From the NCBI GenBank assembly GCA_023301795.1, contig JALZVU010000004.1, positions 29,791 through 93,790 on the forward strand: a DNA stretch of 64,000 bases, written 5' to 3'. Positions 10,261 through 19,896 of the stretch are shown here, piece after piece. Position 1 is the stretch's first letter, and every line of letters begins with the position of its first letter. The DNA is from Granulosicoccus sp. (GTDB lineage: Bacteria > Pseudomonadota > Gammaproteobacteria > Granulosicoccales > Granulosicoccaceae). The position numbers and the translations under genes are program-made. The notes under the pieces were generated by a model. That model was not told where the DNA came from and ran no database searches. It worked only from the letters and a program-made list of their open reading frames with translations.

Positions 10261-10848
10261 ATGCTAAGTCGCTTCTACCTGATTGTTGATAATACTGACG
10301 CACTTGCGGCCTACTTGCAGCTAGGTGTCAGCTGTATACAGCTGCGTATGAAAGATCAGACTGAAGAGCATTACCGTGCGCAAATCCGCCAAGCCAAAAC
10401 GCTTTGCGGTGCGCACGACGCAACCTTGATTATCAATGACTACTGGCAACTGGCACTGGATGAAGGTTGCGGTGCGGTCCACCTGGGACAGGAAGATCTG
10501 GCACTGGCAGATATTGCTGAACTTCGTCGGGCCAATATAAAAATAGGTATCAGCACGCATGACCGAGCAGAACTGGCGACTGCATTGGCGCATGACCCAG
10601 ACTACATTGCTTTGGGTCCAATCTATGCAACGTTGCTGAAAAAAATGCCATGGCGTCCACAAGGCCTAGAGAAGCTTGCGCGATGGAAGCAGTCTATCGG
10701 CAACATTCCTCTAGTGGCTATTGGCGGTTTTACGCCTGAGCGTGCACAGGGTGCATTCGATCATGGGGCAAACTCGGTTTGTGTCGTTACTGATGTTGCC
10801 CAGCATGCCGAGCCATTGGAGCGCGTGCGTGAATGGCTAGCCACTTAA
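10261..10848 (+). CDS. thiE: Thiamine-phosphate synthase
   Basis: SCIQLRMKD, INDYWQLALDEGCGAVHLGQEDL, GPIYATLLKKM, VAIGGF. Confidence 0.94.
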   Translation: MLSRFYLIVDNTDALAAYLQLGVSCIQLRMKDQTEEHYRAQIRQAKTLCGAHDATLIINDYWQLALDEGCGAVHLGQEDLALADIAELRRANIKIGISTHDRAELATALAHDPDYIALGPIYATLLKKMPWRPQGLEKLARWKQSIGNIPLVAIGGFTPERAQGAFDHGANSVCVVTDVAQHAEPLERVREWLAT

Positions 10849-10919
10849 TCACAGGCAAAACGCAGTACTGGACTCAACTATGTAAGTCCAATACTGCAAG
10901 CGCTATCAGCGAGCTGTCG

Positions 10920-13790
10920 TCAAACGGTTACCACGGGCTCAAGCGATTCCTCAGCATAGTCTTCCATCGGAGGACAAGTGCACACAAGGTGTCGATCACC
11001 GTACACATTGTCAACACGATTAACCGGCGGCCAGTACTTATCCACTCCCAACGCCCCTGGCGGATAACACGCCTGCTGCCTTGAATACGGACGATCCCAG
11101 TCGCCCACAAGATCGGCTACCGTGTGCGGTGCATTCTTGAGTGGGTTGTTCTTCGCATCCATGCGCCCTTCCTCAATCGCTCTGGCCTCCTCGCGAATAG
11201 ATAACATGGCATCTATAAATCTATCCAGCTCTGCCTTGGGTTCAGATTCAGTAGGCTCAACCATGAGGGTACCTGCTACAGGCCAACTCATCGTTGGAGC
11301 ATGAAAGCCGCTGTCGATAAGTCGTTTCGCAACATCGTCCACACTAACATCAGCGTTTGCCGCTAGTGGACGGGTATCCAGAATGCACTCATGGGCAACC
11401 AGACCTTTGTCTGAGCTGTAAAGCACGTTGTAGGCATCTTTGAGCTGGGCAGCAATATAGTTAGCGTTAAGAATGGCAATTCGGGTAGCCTGAGTAAGCC
11501 CCGAGCCACCCATCAACAAAATGTAGGCCCAGCTTACCGGCAAAATCGACGGTGATCCAAAGGGCGCAGCCGATACGGGACCGATCGCATCATCACGCTC
11601 CGGATGTCCTGGCAGAAAAGGCGCTAAGTGAGCTTTAACACCAATAGGGCCCATGCCCGGACCACCACCACCGTGAGGGATGCAAAATGTTTTGTGCAAA
11701 TTCAAGTGGCTCACATCACCACCAATTTCACCAGGCTTGGACAAACCCACCATGGCGTTCATGTTGGCGCCATCGATGTACACCTGACCACCGTGCTGAT
11801 GAGTGATGTCACACACCTCAGTCACCGTTTCCTCAAACACCCCGTGAGTGGATGGGTAGGTGATCATGCACGCTGCCAGCTGAGCACTGTGTTTTTCAGC
11901 TTTTGCTCTGAAATCTGCTACATCGATATTGCCGTCCTTATCGCCGTTAACAGGAACCACCTTCCAGCCAGCCATCTGCGCTGACGCAGGATTAGTACCG
12001 TGGGCGTTTGTAGGGATAAGGCACACGTTACGCTCGCCTTCGCCTCTGGAGATATGGTAGCGGCGAATGGTTAGCAGTCCTGCATACTCACCCTGCGCAC
12101 CTGAATTGGGTTGTTGGGATATCGCGTCATAACCGGTAATCTGGCAAAGTTTGTCGTTCAGATCATCGATCATATGCGTATATCCTTTAGCCTGATCAAT
12201 GGGCACAAAGGGATGCAACTGACCAAATTCTGGCCATGTCACCGGTATCATCTCTACCGTGGCGTTTAGTTTCATCGTGCAGGAGCCTAACGGAATCATT
12301 GAACGATCAAGCGCTAGATCACGATCAGCCAGACGGCGCATATAGCGCGTAAATTGTGCTTCTGATCGGTTTTGATGAAAAATCGGATGCGTAAGAATCG
12401 CGCTTGAACGCAGCAGGCTGTCGGGAAGATGGTATTCACGATTCAGCTGGCTGTCGTCCTTTAGATCAATGCCAAATGCACGCCACACCGCCTCGATAGT
12501 CTCAGGGCGAGTCTGCTCATCAACGCTGATACCCACACGTGTGTCTCCGACACGGCGCAGATTGATGCCGTTGGCAACCGCCGAACTCATGACGGTTTTT
12601 TGTAAATGCCCCACCTCAATCGTGATGGTGTCGAAATACACCTCAGGTTCAATCTTGAAACCGTGCTGCGCAAGTCCTTTGGCAAGACGCGCCGCTTTAC
12701 GATGAACCGATTCGGCAATTGCTCTTATCCCGTTAGGACCATGATAAACCGCATACATGGATGCCATGACTGCCAGCAGTGCCTGCGCGGTACAGACATT
12801 CGAATTCGCCTTCTCCCGGCGAATATGCTGTTCACGTGTTTGTAGTGCAAGTCGGTACGCAGGGTTACCTTGCGAATCAATGGAGGCACCTACAATCCGG
12901 CCAGGCATCGAGCGCTTGTAAGCGTCTTTAACAGCCATATAGGCCGCGTGAGGTCCGCCATAACCCATCGGTACGCCAAATCGCTGTGTAGAACCAACAG
13001 CAATATCAGCATTCATCTCCCCCGGCGATTTGATAAGGGAGAGCGCTAGTAAATCAGCGATAACAATCGCCAATGCACCATGCTCGTGTAATGCTTTAAT
13101 GCTGCTCGTGAAGTCTCGAACGTGACCGTAAGTACCCGGATACTGAAATACAGCACCAAACACATCGCTACTAACCAGATCATCCGGGGAGCCAACAATA
13201 ATCTCGACACCCAAGGGTTCAGCGCGAGTCTTGATAACAGCAATATTTTGCGGATGGCAGTTCTCGTCAACAAAGAATGCCTGACATTTAGACTTCGAAG
13301 AACGACGCGCCATCGTCATCGCCTCAGCCGCAGCTGTTGATTCATCAAGCAGAGATGCATTAGCAATATCCAGACTTGTCAGGTCACACACCATGGTTTG
13401 GAAATTCAATAAGGCTTCCAGCCGCCCCTGTGAAATTTCCGGTTGGTAAGGCGTGTAGGCGGTGTACCAGGCAGGGTTTTCCAGAATATTGCGAAGAATA
13501 GGCGCCGGCGTGCTGGTGCCGTAATAACCCTGTCCGATAAGCGAGGTATGTAATGTGTTCTTGTTGGCCACCTGGCGCATATAGAACAGCGCATCACGCT
13601 CTGTCATCGCAGGCCCCCACTCAAGAGGTTCGGCTTGGCGAATCGCCGCTGGTACGGCAGCATCAATAAGATCGTCCAGCGTGTTGTATCCAACCGCCTT
13701 CAACATGGCTGCTATTTCAGTAGGCGACGGACCAATATGCCGCCGATTGGCAAAATCGTAAGCAAAGTAGTCAGTGGGCTGGAATGACAT
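10920..13790 (-). CDS. gcvP: Glycine dehydrogenase (decarboxylating), P protein
   Basis: 956 aa; [40 protein letters not shown] (PLP site). Confidence 0.97.
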   Translation of the reverse strand: MSFQPTDYFAYDFANRRHIGPSPTEIAAMLKAVGYNTLDDLIDAAVPAAIRQAEPLEWGPAMTERDALFYMRQVANKNTLHTSLIGQGYYGTSTPAPILRNILENPAWYTAYTPYQPEISQGRLEALLNFQTMVCDLTSLDIANASLLDESTAAAEAMTMARRSSKSKCQAFFVDENCHPQNIAVIKTRAEPLGVEIIVGSPDDLVSSDVFGAVFQYPGTYGHVRDFTSSIKALHEHGALAIVIADLLALSLIKSPGEMNADIAVGSTQRFGVPMGYGGPHAAYMAVKDAYKRSMPGRIVGASIDSQGNPAYRLALQTREQHIRREKANSNVCTAQALLAVMASMYAVYHGPNGIRAIAESVHRKAARLAKGLAQHGFKIEPEVYFDTITIEVGHLQKTVMSSAVANGINLRRVGDTRVGISVDEQTRPETIEAVWRAFGIDLKDDSQLNREYHLPDSLLRSSAILTHPIFHQNRSEAQFTRYMRRLADRDLALDRSMIPLGSCTMKLNATVEMIPVTWPEFGQLHPFVPIDQAKGYTHMIDDLNDKLCQITGYDAISQQPNSGAQGEYAGLLTIRRYHISRGEGERNVCLIPTNAHGTNPASAQMAGWKVVPVNGDKDGNIDVADFRAKAEKHSAQLAACMITYPSTHGVFEETVTEVCDITHQHGGQVYIDGANMNAMVGLSKPGEIGGDVSHLNLHKTFCIPHGGGGPGMGPIGVKAHLAPFLPGHPERDDAIGPVSAAPFGSPSILPVSWAYILLMGGSGLTQATRIAILNANYIAAQLKDAYNVLYSSDKGLVAHECILDTRPLAANADVSVDDVAKRLIDSGFHAPTMSWPVAGTLMVEPTESEPKAELDRFIDAMLSIREEARAIEEGRMDAKNNPLKNAPHTVADLVGDWDRPYSRQQACYPPGALGVDKYWPPVNRVDNVYGDRHLVCTCPPMEDYAEESLEPVVTV

Positions 13791-13856
13791 GGTTATCCTC
13801 TCAATGATTATCTATTAGTAAATTACACAGCGTCGGCGCTGAATACCGCGCTGTAT

Positions 13857-14963
13857 TCAGCGCTTATACGAGTGAGCAACGAATGGCAAAGCACAAATCT
13901 GCGCTGGATACTGTTTGTTGCGGATGGATAACACCACAGGCGTATCTTTTTGCGCATGCGCAATATCAACATACCCCATGGCAACCGGTGAGCCGAACGT
14001 AGGGCCAAACCCGCCCGATGTGACCTCACCAATAACCGCGCCGTGCTCATCACATACAGGTGCGCCATGGCGTGCAGGTACTCGCCCCGACGGACGGATG
14101 CCTACCAGTTTTCGAGTTGCACCTTCAGCTATCTGACGCTGAACAACATCAGCACCAGGAAATCCACCTTCCTCACGCCGCCGCTTTTGAATGGCCCACA
14201 GCAGAGAAGCTTCAATCGGCGTTGTCTGGGTATCAATGTCGTTTCCGTATAAACACAGACCCGCCTCGAGTCGCAGTGAATCACGAGCACCCAAGCCTGC
14301 TGGCTGACAGTGTTCATGCGCGAGCAACAAACGCGCTACGGCATCTGCTTGATCTGCAGGAATCGAGATTTCAAAACCGTCTTCACCGGTATAGCCTAGC
14401 CGCGATACCCGTGCAGCTACGCCGGCTATTTCGCTCTCAACTGACTCCATGAACGTTAGCTTCTCAACCGCAGGGCAAATGGCTGCCACAATATCGATAG
14501 CCTTGGGACCTTGAAGGGCTATCAATGCCTGTTCTGATTGTTCAACAAGCTCAATGCCATCCAGATTCGCTCGCAGATGAGCAACATCTTGCTCTCGCAT
14601 AGACGCGTTGACCACCACATACAGATAGTCACCTGCATTGGTAACAATCAGATCATCCAGGATTCCACCCTGAGCATTGGTGAAAAATGTATATCTGGAT
14701 TTGCCAACCGGCAGATTGACAATGTCTGCAGGTACTAACGCCTCAAGTTTCCTCGCCACGTCGTCACCCTGCAATGTGAGTTGTCCCATGTGCGACACGT
14801 CAAACAATGCAGCCTGCTCGCGGCATTGCTGGTGTTCGGCCATGATGCCTGCCGCGTACTGGACCGGCATCTCCCAACCAGCAAAGTCAACCATTTTGCC
14901 GCCGAGCTCTACGTGCAGCTCGTAAAGCACAGTGCGTTTGGGGGGCGAGGTTTCAGTGCTCAT
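13857..14963 (-). CDS. gcvT: Aminomethyltransferase, T protein
   Basis: FAGWEMPVQYA, LFDVSHMGQ, GYTGEDGFEI, GLGARDSLRLEAGLCLYG, VTSGGFGPT. Confidence 0.97.
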   Translation of the reverse strand: MSTETSPPKRTVLYELHVELGGKMVDFAGWEMPVQYAAGIMAEHQQCREQAALFDVSHMGQLTLQGDDVARKLEALVPADIVNLPVGKSRYTFFTNAQGGILDDLIVTNAGDYLYVVVNASMREQDVAHLRANLDGIELVEQSEQALIALQGPKAIDIVAAICPAVEKLTFMESVESEIAGVAARVSRLGYTGEDGFEISIPADQADAVARLLLAHEHCQPAGLGARDSLRLEAGLCLYGNDIDTQTTPIEASLLWAIQKRRREEGGFPGADVVQRQIAEGATRKLVGIRPSGRVPARHGAPVCDEHGAVIGEVTSGGFGPTFGSPVAMGYVDIAHAQKDTPVVLSIRNKQYPAQICALPFVAHSYKR

Positions 14964-15029
14964 GGCGATTCAGGCTCTTCAATAACAATAGACGGTAGAC
15001 ACGACGCCTGCGCCACGCGCATGCGAACT

Positions 15030-15125
15030 CGTACCCCCCTGTCTAAAGCCTGAGAGACTGGCAAACACATGTGTTTGCTTACACCGTCGGCGCGGGCTTG
15101 TGGCCCGACTTTCCAGAGTGCTATT
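15030..15125 (-). ncRNA. Glycine riboswitch aptamer 2
   Basis: Minus strand: CACTCTGGAAAGTCGGGCC...CGCCGACGGTGTAAGCAAACACATGTGTTTGCCAGTCTCTCAGGCTTTAGACAGGGGGG; directly follows aptamer 1. Confidence 0.8.
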
Positions 15126-15127
15126 AC

Positions 15128-15218
15128 TGTAAGCGGTCCTTTCGCCTGAGAGTTTTCGGGTAGTTTCCCCTTCGGCGGCATCTGAAGTTTGACTCCAGTA
15201 GCACTCTCCCACTTACAG
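15128..15218 (-). ncRNA. Glycine riboswitch aptamer 1
   Basis: Minus strand: GTGGGAGAGTGCTACTGGAG...GCCGCCGAAGGGGAAACTACCCGAAAACTCTCAGGCGAAAGGACCG. Confidence 0.92.
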
Positions 15219-15362
15219 CTCGGAATACAACGTCCGACAGCCTCCCTATGATCCTGCAATTCCGCTCTAAGGTCAACCACTGCGAAGTTGATTCGCCAGG
15301 CAATACACACGTGTCCAGTATAAGATAGCAATCATGACCCTCTCGCGAGCACTGTCGACACA

Positions 15363-16124
15363 ATGAGCACTTCACGCCAAACTGTGAAAGCAAGCTCAGA
15401 CACCCCGAAAACCCGTATCAACAAATACATCTGCGAGAGTGGAATTTGCTCAAGAAAAGCTGCTGACAAATTCATTCTAAGCGGAGCAGTTGCCATCAAT
15501 GGCAAGCAAGCCAATCTGGGAGAGAAAGTCAGCGCCGACGACAATGTGACTTTGCATGGTGTGGTTATAAAGCCACTGGCCGCCAGTCAGTTAATCTTTA
15601 TAGCGTTAAACAAGCCCGTTGGTGTAGTTTGCACGGCAGCATCTAGTGATAAAAGAAATATTATCGACTTTGTTGATCACCCTTTCAGAATATTTCCCAT
15701 AGGGCGGCTAGACAAGGACTCTCAAGGGTTGATATTCCTGACTAACAGATGCGATCTGGTCGATAAAATAATGCATGCCGGCAATCAGCATGAGAAACAA
15801 TACATAGTCACTGTCAACAAACCAATTACCGATGAATTCGTCAATGGATTAGTCAACGGAGTTCCCATGCTCGGCGTTGTCACGAAACCTTGCAAGGTAG
15901 AACAACTATCCGAACTAACTTTCAGCATTACCTTGGATCAAGGGCTAAACCGCCAGATTCGGCGTATGTGCAAACACTTTCACTATTCAGTAACAAAGCT
16001 TGAGCGTGTCAGAATTATGCACGTACAGTTGGCAGAGTTACCCGTTGGAAGCTGGCGTAATTTGAGCAGCGATGAGTCAGCAAAAATACTTCTTGAACTT
16101 GATGGCAGTACACCAACAGTCTAG
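15363..16124 (+). CDS. rluF: RsuA/RluF-family 23S rRNA pseudouridine synthase
   Basis: S4 domain [58 protein letters not shown]. Confidence 0.88.
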   Translation: MSTSRQTVKASSDTPKTRINKYICESGICSRKAADKFILSGAVAINGKQANLGEKVSADDNVTLHGVVIKPLAASQLIFIALNKPVGVVCTAASSDKRNIIDFVDHPFRIFPIGRLDKDSQGLIFLTNRCDLVDKIMHAGNQHEKQYIVTVNKPITDEFVNGLVNGVPMLGVVTKPCKVEQLSELTFSITLDQGLNRQIRRMCKHFHYSVTKLERVRIMHVQLAELPVGSWRNLSSDESAKILLELDGSTPTV

Positions 16125-16170
16125 CGTGCCGTGCAGTTCACTCTGCATTTATCACTCTTTACTCATACCT

Positions 16171-16222
16171 GTCGCCCTTAACAGTCGCCCGTAGCGGTCG
16201 CTCGCAACCATCGCCTGTACCA
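16171..16222. repeat. Degenerate 13-bp tandem repeat (4 units)
   Basis: GTCGCCCttaaca / GTCGCCCgtagcg / GTCGCTCgcaacc / ATCGCCTgtacca, heptamers at 16171, 16184, 16197, 16210. Confidence 0.6.
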
Positions 16223-16337
16223 GCCACGCGTATCAGTTAGCCCCCAGCTAATGGCCTATACCACAGCACATAAATCAACAACATGCATACCGTATCGCTA
16301 ATAAATGTAGCGTTCAAGCATTGCCTCCCCCGCGTTT

Positions 16338-18314
16338 CTAACCATATGAGCACTGCTGTAAAACAACATGATTCTCAATTAAATTCACGGCGTAACGGGT
16401 ACTTGGCTCTGAAACACCAAACGGTTCGCACTTAAACCCAACCCCGGCTGTGTGTTGGTAACGACTTGGCTTGGATACAGCACAGTGACAACTCCCAGTT
16501 GCAGGCTCTTGATAGTCCACACGTGTGGACTGACTAGCGCAGTCAGCGTGCTCATCGCTAATATCACGTGTGGACTGACTAGCGCAGTCGGCGTGCTCAT
16601 CGCTTTCATGATGAATATCAAGGCTACATGTGTTGCGAATATCTCGGCCTTGCGGATCTATCACCCGAAATCTGTACCGCGTAGGTGAGAGCTTACGGAC
16701 GGTTTCAAAAGACTGCTTGTCTATACGAATGTCTTTTTCAAAATCAAACAAGCTCTTGTCGCCTAAATGCTGCTGCTGAACAAACTGCTCATTCAGTAAC
16801 GACTCATTGTTATTTACCCTTTGTATTGAATAGCCACCCTCATGCAACATGGTATGACATGACTGGCATATACAAACCCCATTTTCAACACTTGTTAACC
16901 CACCATCAGCCCAGTGAATAATGTGGTGAATCTGAAGGAATTTCGTCTGTGTACATCCATTGAATTGGCAATGCTGATCGCGCTCTTTGATCGCACGAGC
17001 CATGGCAGGTGGCCACAATCTCGATTTTCTCCCGATGTCTATTAATTCACCATCTTTGCTTGTGTTGGTGGTAACGCTGCAATCACAAGCAATGCGACGT
17101 GCTGTCTCGTGGGCGATAGCGCCTGAACCTCTTACAGTTGGGCGCTTTGTTGGCAAATTAGTTCCAGTTGTCAGGCTAGTTTCGCTTATTGAGATTCTTT
17201 CGGCTATTGGCGTTCTCTCGCTTGTTGGGCTCTTCTCGCTAGTTGGGATCGGCGCGCTTGTAGGATGCGCCTTGTTTTCCAAGTTTTGTTCGCTCGCCAA
17301 GATCGTTTCACATGTAGCCTGATTAGATACATCATGCTTTGATTTAGTTTTCAATTCACTTTCATCGACCGATACGATAACCTGATATCTATCAGCAACT
17401 GCGATGTCGCGGCCAGCAGCTTGTATGCTGCTCTCGGCCATTAATACCGCAGCATCAGCACGCCGCTGTGTGAGAGTACTATCGAAGTCAGGTGCGTGAT
17501 CTTGCAGCCACGATAACGAGTGCTCAATACTATTGAGAAACGCCTGAGCGATTTCAGGCGGTAGCGTTAGATTAATACGGGTATTGCCAATACTGTTTTC
17601 AGACCAGGTTAACGAGCGAGAATTTCGCTGCCTGAGTGCTCGCGCACTTTCATCATTATTACTATCGTCTGAATCTTCTTTCCATCGATAATCGTTGCAA
17701 AGACGCTCCACTTCAGTAAAAGAGGCATCCAGCGCTGCGTGACAGAGTGTTTTTTCATTGTCCGAGTTCGCCACAGAAACCATGACCCGAATTTTTGACC
17801 AGGAAATTTTTCCAGCTCTGAACAGTGCTGTGGCGATAGGCAGCAAGCGCAGCTTTCGGCCAACATTCAAATAAGCCCAACCCAGTGTTCTTTTTATACC
17901 CAGCTCAAGATTCATCCAAGCCACGCAGTGTTTTGCACCGCTGGACTTCCAACCATTCATTTCATCAAACCGAACCAAAAGCTCAAGCAAATCGGCATGA
18001 TGAGAAGTAATCTCTTGCGACAGTACCTTCAAGCGTTGACGGATGCTGGTTTCATCAGCAGGCATGGCCTTAGTAGCAACTGGCTCGTCCGTACCTTCGA
18101 TGCATGCCATTGCCAACCGTACGCTCTGACCAAATTTTTGCTGTTCATGAGCGTTGAACGAGCTCATACCAAAGGATAGTTGGTCAGATGAATTTCGAAT
18201 ATCACCTGTAAGTGCGCCTATAATTGCGCTGCTACTGCCGCCTGTGCTCGTGCCTGCACTTGTTCCTGCACTTGTTCCTGCACTTGTTCCTGCACTTGCG
18301 TTAAAATCTTCCAT
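16338..18314 (-). CDS. DUF222 (13E12-type) domain HNH endonuclease family protein
   Basis: C-terminal HNH: CQFNGCTQTKFLQIHHIIHWADGGLTSVENGVCICQSCHTMLHEGG; DUF222-like N-terminal region; three in-frame repeat arrays. Confidence 0.88.
   Translation of the reverse strand: MEDFNASAGTSAGTSAGTSAGTSTGGSSSAIIGALTGDIRNSSDQLSFGMSSFNAHEQQKFGQSVRLAMACIEGTDEPVATKAMPADETSIRQRLKVLSQEITSHHADLLELLVRFDEMNGWKSSGAKHCVAWMNLELGIKRTLGWAYLNVGRKLRLLPIATALFRAGKISWSKIRVMVSVANSDNEKTLCHAALDASFTEVERLCNDYRWKEDSDDSNNDESARALRQRNSRSLTWSENSIGNTRINLTLPPEIAQAFLNSIEHSLSWLQDHAPDFDSTLTQRRADAAVLMAESSIQAAGRDIAVADRYQVIVSVDESELKTKSKHDVSNQATCETILASEQNLENKAHPTSAPIPTSEKSPTSERTPIAERISISETSLTTGTNLPTKRPTVRGSGAIAHETARRIACDCSVTTNTSKDGELIDIGRKSRLWPPAMARAIKERDQHCQFNGCTQTKFLQIHHIIHWADGGLTSVENGVCICQSCHTMLHEGGYSIQRVNNNESLLNEQFVQQQHLGDKSLFDFEKDIRIDKQSFETVRKLSPTRYRFRVIDPQGRDIRNTCSLDIHHESDEHADCASQSTRDISDEHADCASQSTRVDYQEPATGSCHCAVSKPSRYQHTAGVGFKCEPFGVSEPSTRYAVNLIENHVVLQQCSYG
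16520..16604. repeat. Two-copy direct repeat, period 45 bp (40 bp cores, 1 mismatch)
   Basis: cacgtgtggactgactagcgcagtc[a/g]gcgtgctcatcgct at 16520-16559 and 16565-16604; encodes SDEHADCASQSTR twice. Confidence 0.95.
17165..17272. repeat. Imperfect 18-bp tandem repeat (about 6 units) inside HNH gene
   Basis: Related motifs (cgcttgttggg type) at 17183, 17201, 17219, 17237, 17255; encodes the 6-aa series PTSEKS/PTSERT/PIAERI/SISETS/LTTGTN. Confidence 0.75.
18241..18300. repeat. 12-bp tandem repeat, 5 units
   Basis: cctgtgctcgtg, 3 x cctgcacttgtt, cctgcacttgcg; encodes the (AGTS)n N-terminal stretch. Confidence 0.95.
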
Positions 18315-18933
18315 GATTATTCTCCGTTACAACCTGTAGTTTAGCATTTATGCGAATCACTGAGCACACAAAAACAAGAAATAACAGTATTTATATACAG
18401 TATACAATTTGTATTATGCATCAACATAATATGCATATTTGAGACAATCCAGTAGAATCAATCGATGCTCTTCATTTGGATATTTAGGCTGTTCGGCGGC
18501 TTAGATAAGGACCGTATCGCTGTTCGTAGCGAATCATTCAATATTGCTATAAAAACATAGGGGCCTGAATTCAATGCCATGGCTTTAACTGCATGCACAT
18601 TCTCTCAAACGTCATATTGATAGCTTAGAAACAAAATAAGTTCATTCTTTGGCTATCTCAGGCTCACATAGAATCATTTGTATGCACAGGGATTTTAACG
18701 TTTGAAAATTTACATGATGCGCGTTGCGTGTGAGGCATCTGACACTCAAATCTTTAACAGGTATTGGGCAAATTGCACTTGGATCCTTAAGCAATTGTAG
18801 CTGTATGAAATTATTCAGCTATTGCAATAATAATGAGCCAACACAGCTGTACCACGTACCCATAACGCTTGAACGTACTGCTTTCGGTATCAACGCTAAC
18901 TACATCAATTTACAGTGACATCCAAAACAGCCA

Positions 18934-19698
18934 TTAATCAACTACGCTACCGTCAGTATTTAACAGACAACACACAGCCTTTCGCAAGGTGGAAAAATGC
19001 CCTGAGCCCGGATAAACAACAACCTTAACCTCTGAGGCAATTGTGCTTTCTAATGCGTACGCCATAGCTATTGGCGCCCAGTTATCAGCATCACCATGGT
19101 GTATGGAAGCTGAGCAGCTGATATTTTCAAGCCGATGCGACCATGGATTCACATATTCATGTACAGCTTGTCTGTAAGACGCCCTATCATTGCTATAAGA
19201 CTTTACCAGTCCAGCAACGAGAGCCGCTTTGAAACGTGGCTCTGACAACAATGCCTGTTCTGACTCAGCACAGCCTTTGAACATCATTTTGATTACTTGC
19301 TCACAGGATATTCGGACACCGACACTCTGGACGAGTGTGAGCATTTTGAACTGAAGCGGACTTCGCATGGCAGTTTGAAATACTGCCCTACCTGCCATGT
19401 TTGGTAAAAAATCACCTAACTCTAACGGCGCTGCGGGTGAGATGAGAGACAGCTTGTTAAGCAGTTGCGGATATTTTTCAGCGATTTTTATCGCCGTCAT
19501 GGCACCGAGAGAAAAACCTATGACATGCAGACAGTTAGTAGATTGCGCAGCGAGATTTTCGCTGCCTTCAAACTCGCTCAACGAACCAACTACCTGCAAT
19601 GAGCTGGCATCTTCCGTGTCTAGGAAGCATAACTCTTCTGCCGAGCCTGGCAAACCATGGCAGTAGACAGTGCTAAGACGGCTTGGCTGTTCACTCAT
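18934..19698 (-). CDS. Alpha/beta hydrolase
   Basis: YCHGLPGSAEE, nucleophile elbow VIGFSLGAMTA, HHGDADNWAP, GSGHFS; start set at MSEQPSR. Confidence 0.8.
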   Translation of the reverse strand: MSEQPSRLSTVYCHGLPGSAEELCFLDTEDASSLQVVGSLSEFEGSENLAAQSTNCLHVIGFSLGAMTAIKIAEKYPQLLNKLSLISPAAPLELGDFLPNMAGRAVFQTAMRSPLQFKMLTLVQSVGVRISCEQVIKMMFKGCAESEQALLSEPRFKAALVAGLVKSYSNDRASYRQAVHEYVNPWSHRLENISCSASIHHGDADNWAPIAMAYALESTIASEVKVVVYPGSGHFSTLRKAVCCLLNTDGSVVD

Positions 19699-19896
19699 GA
19701 AATTCTTCTTGAATCTAGCTGATTCACTGCAATAACATAACCGTGTAATGTCAAACAGCGGTGCCTGCCAGTAGCCGTGAACGAGAGCGCACAGCGCCCG
19801 CGAGCGAGCACCCAAAGTGAGCCTGCGCGGCAGCAATTAGCCGACCACGCAAGCCTCTAGTATCAGTATCTGAAAACCAATTTCACCCGCTGCCAG

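Noticed and set aside
13823-14068. 81-aa minus-strand ORF near gcvT-gcvP considered as gcvH
   Set aside because: Out-of-frame overlap with gcvT and no lipoyl-lysine H-protein motif.
16171-16222. 13-bp periodic heptamers as a CRISPR array
   Set aside because: Repeats too short, spacers of 6 nt, no cas genes nearby.
18724-18918. 64-aa ORF in the AT-rich spacer
   Set aside because: No ribosome site or motif seen; likely chance ORF in noncoding DNA.
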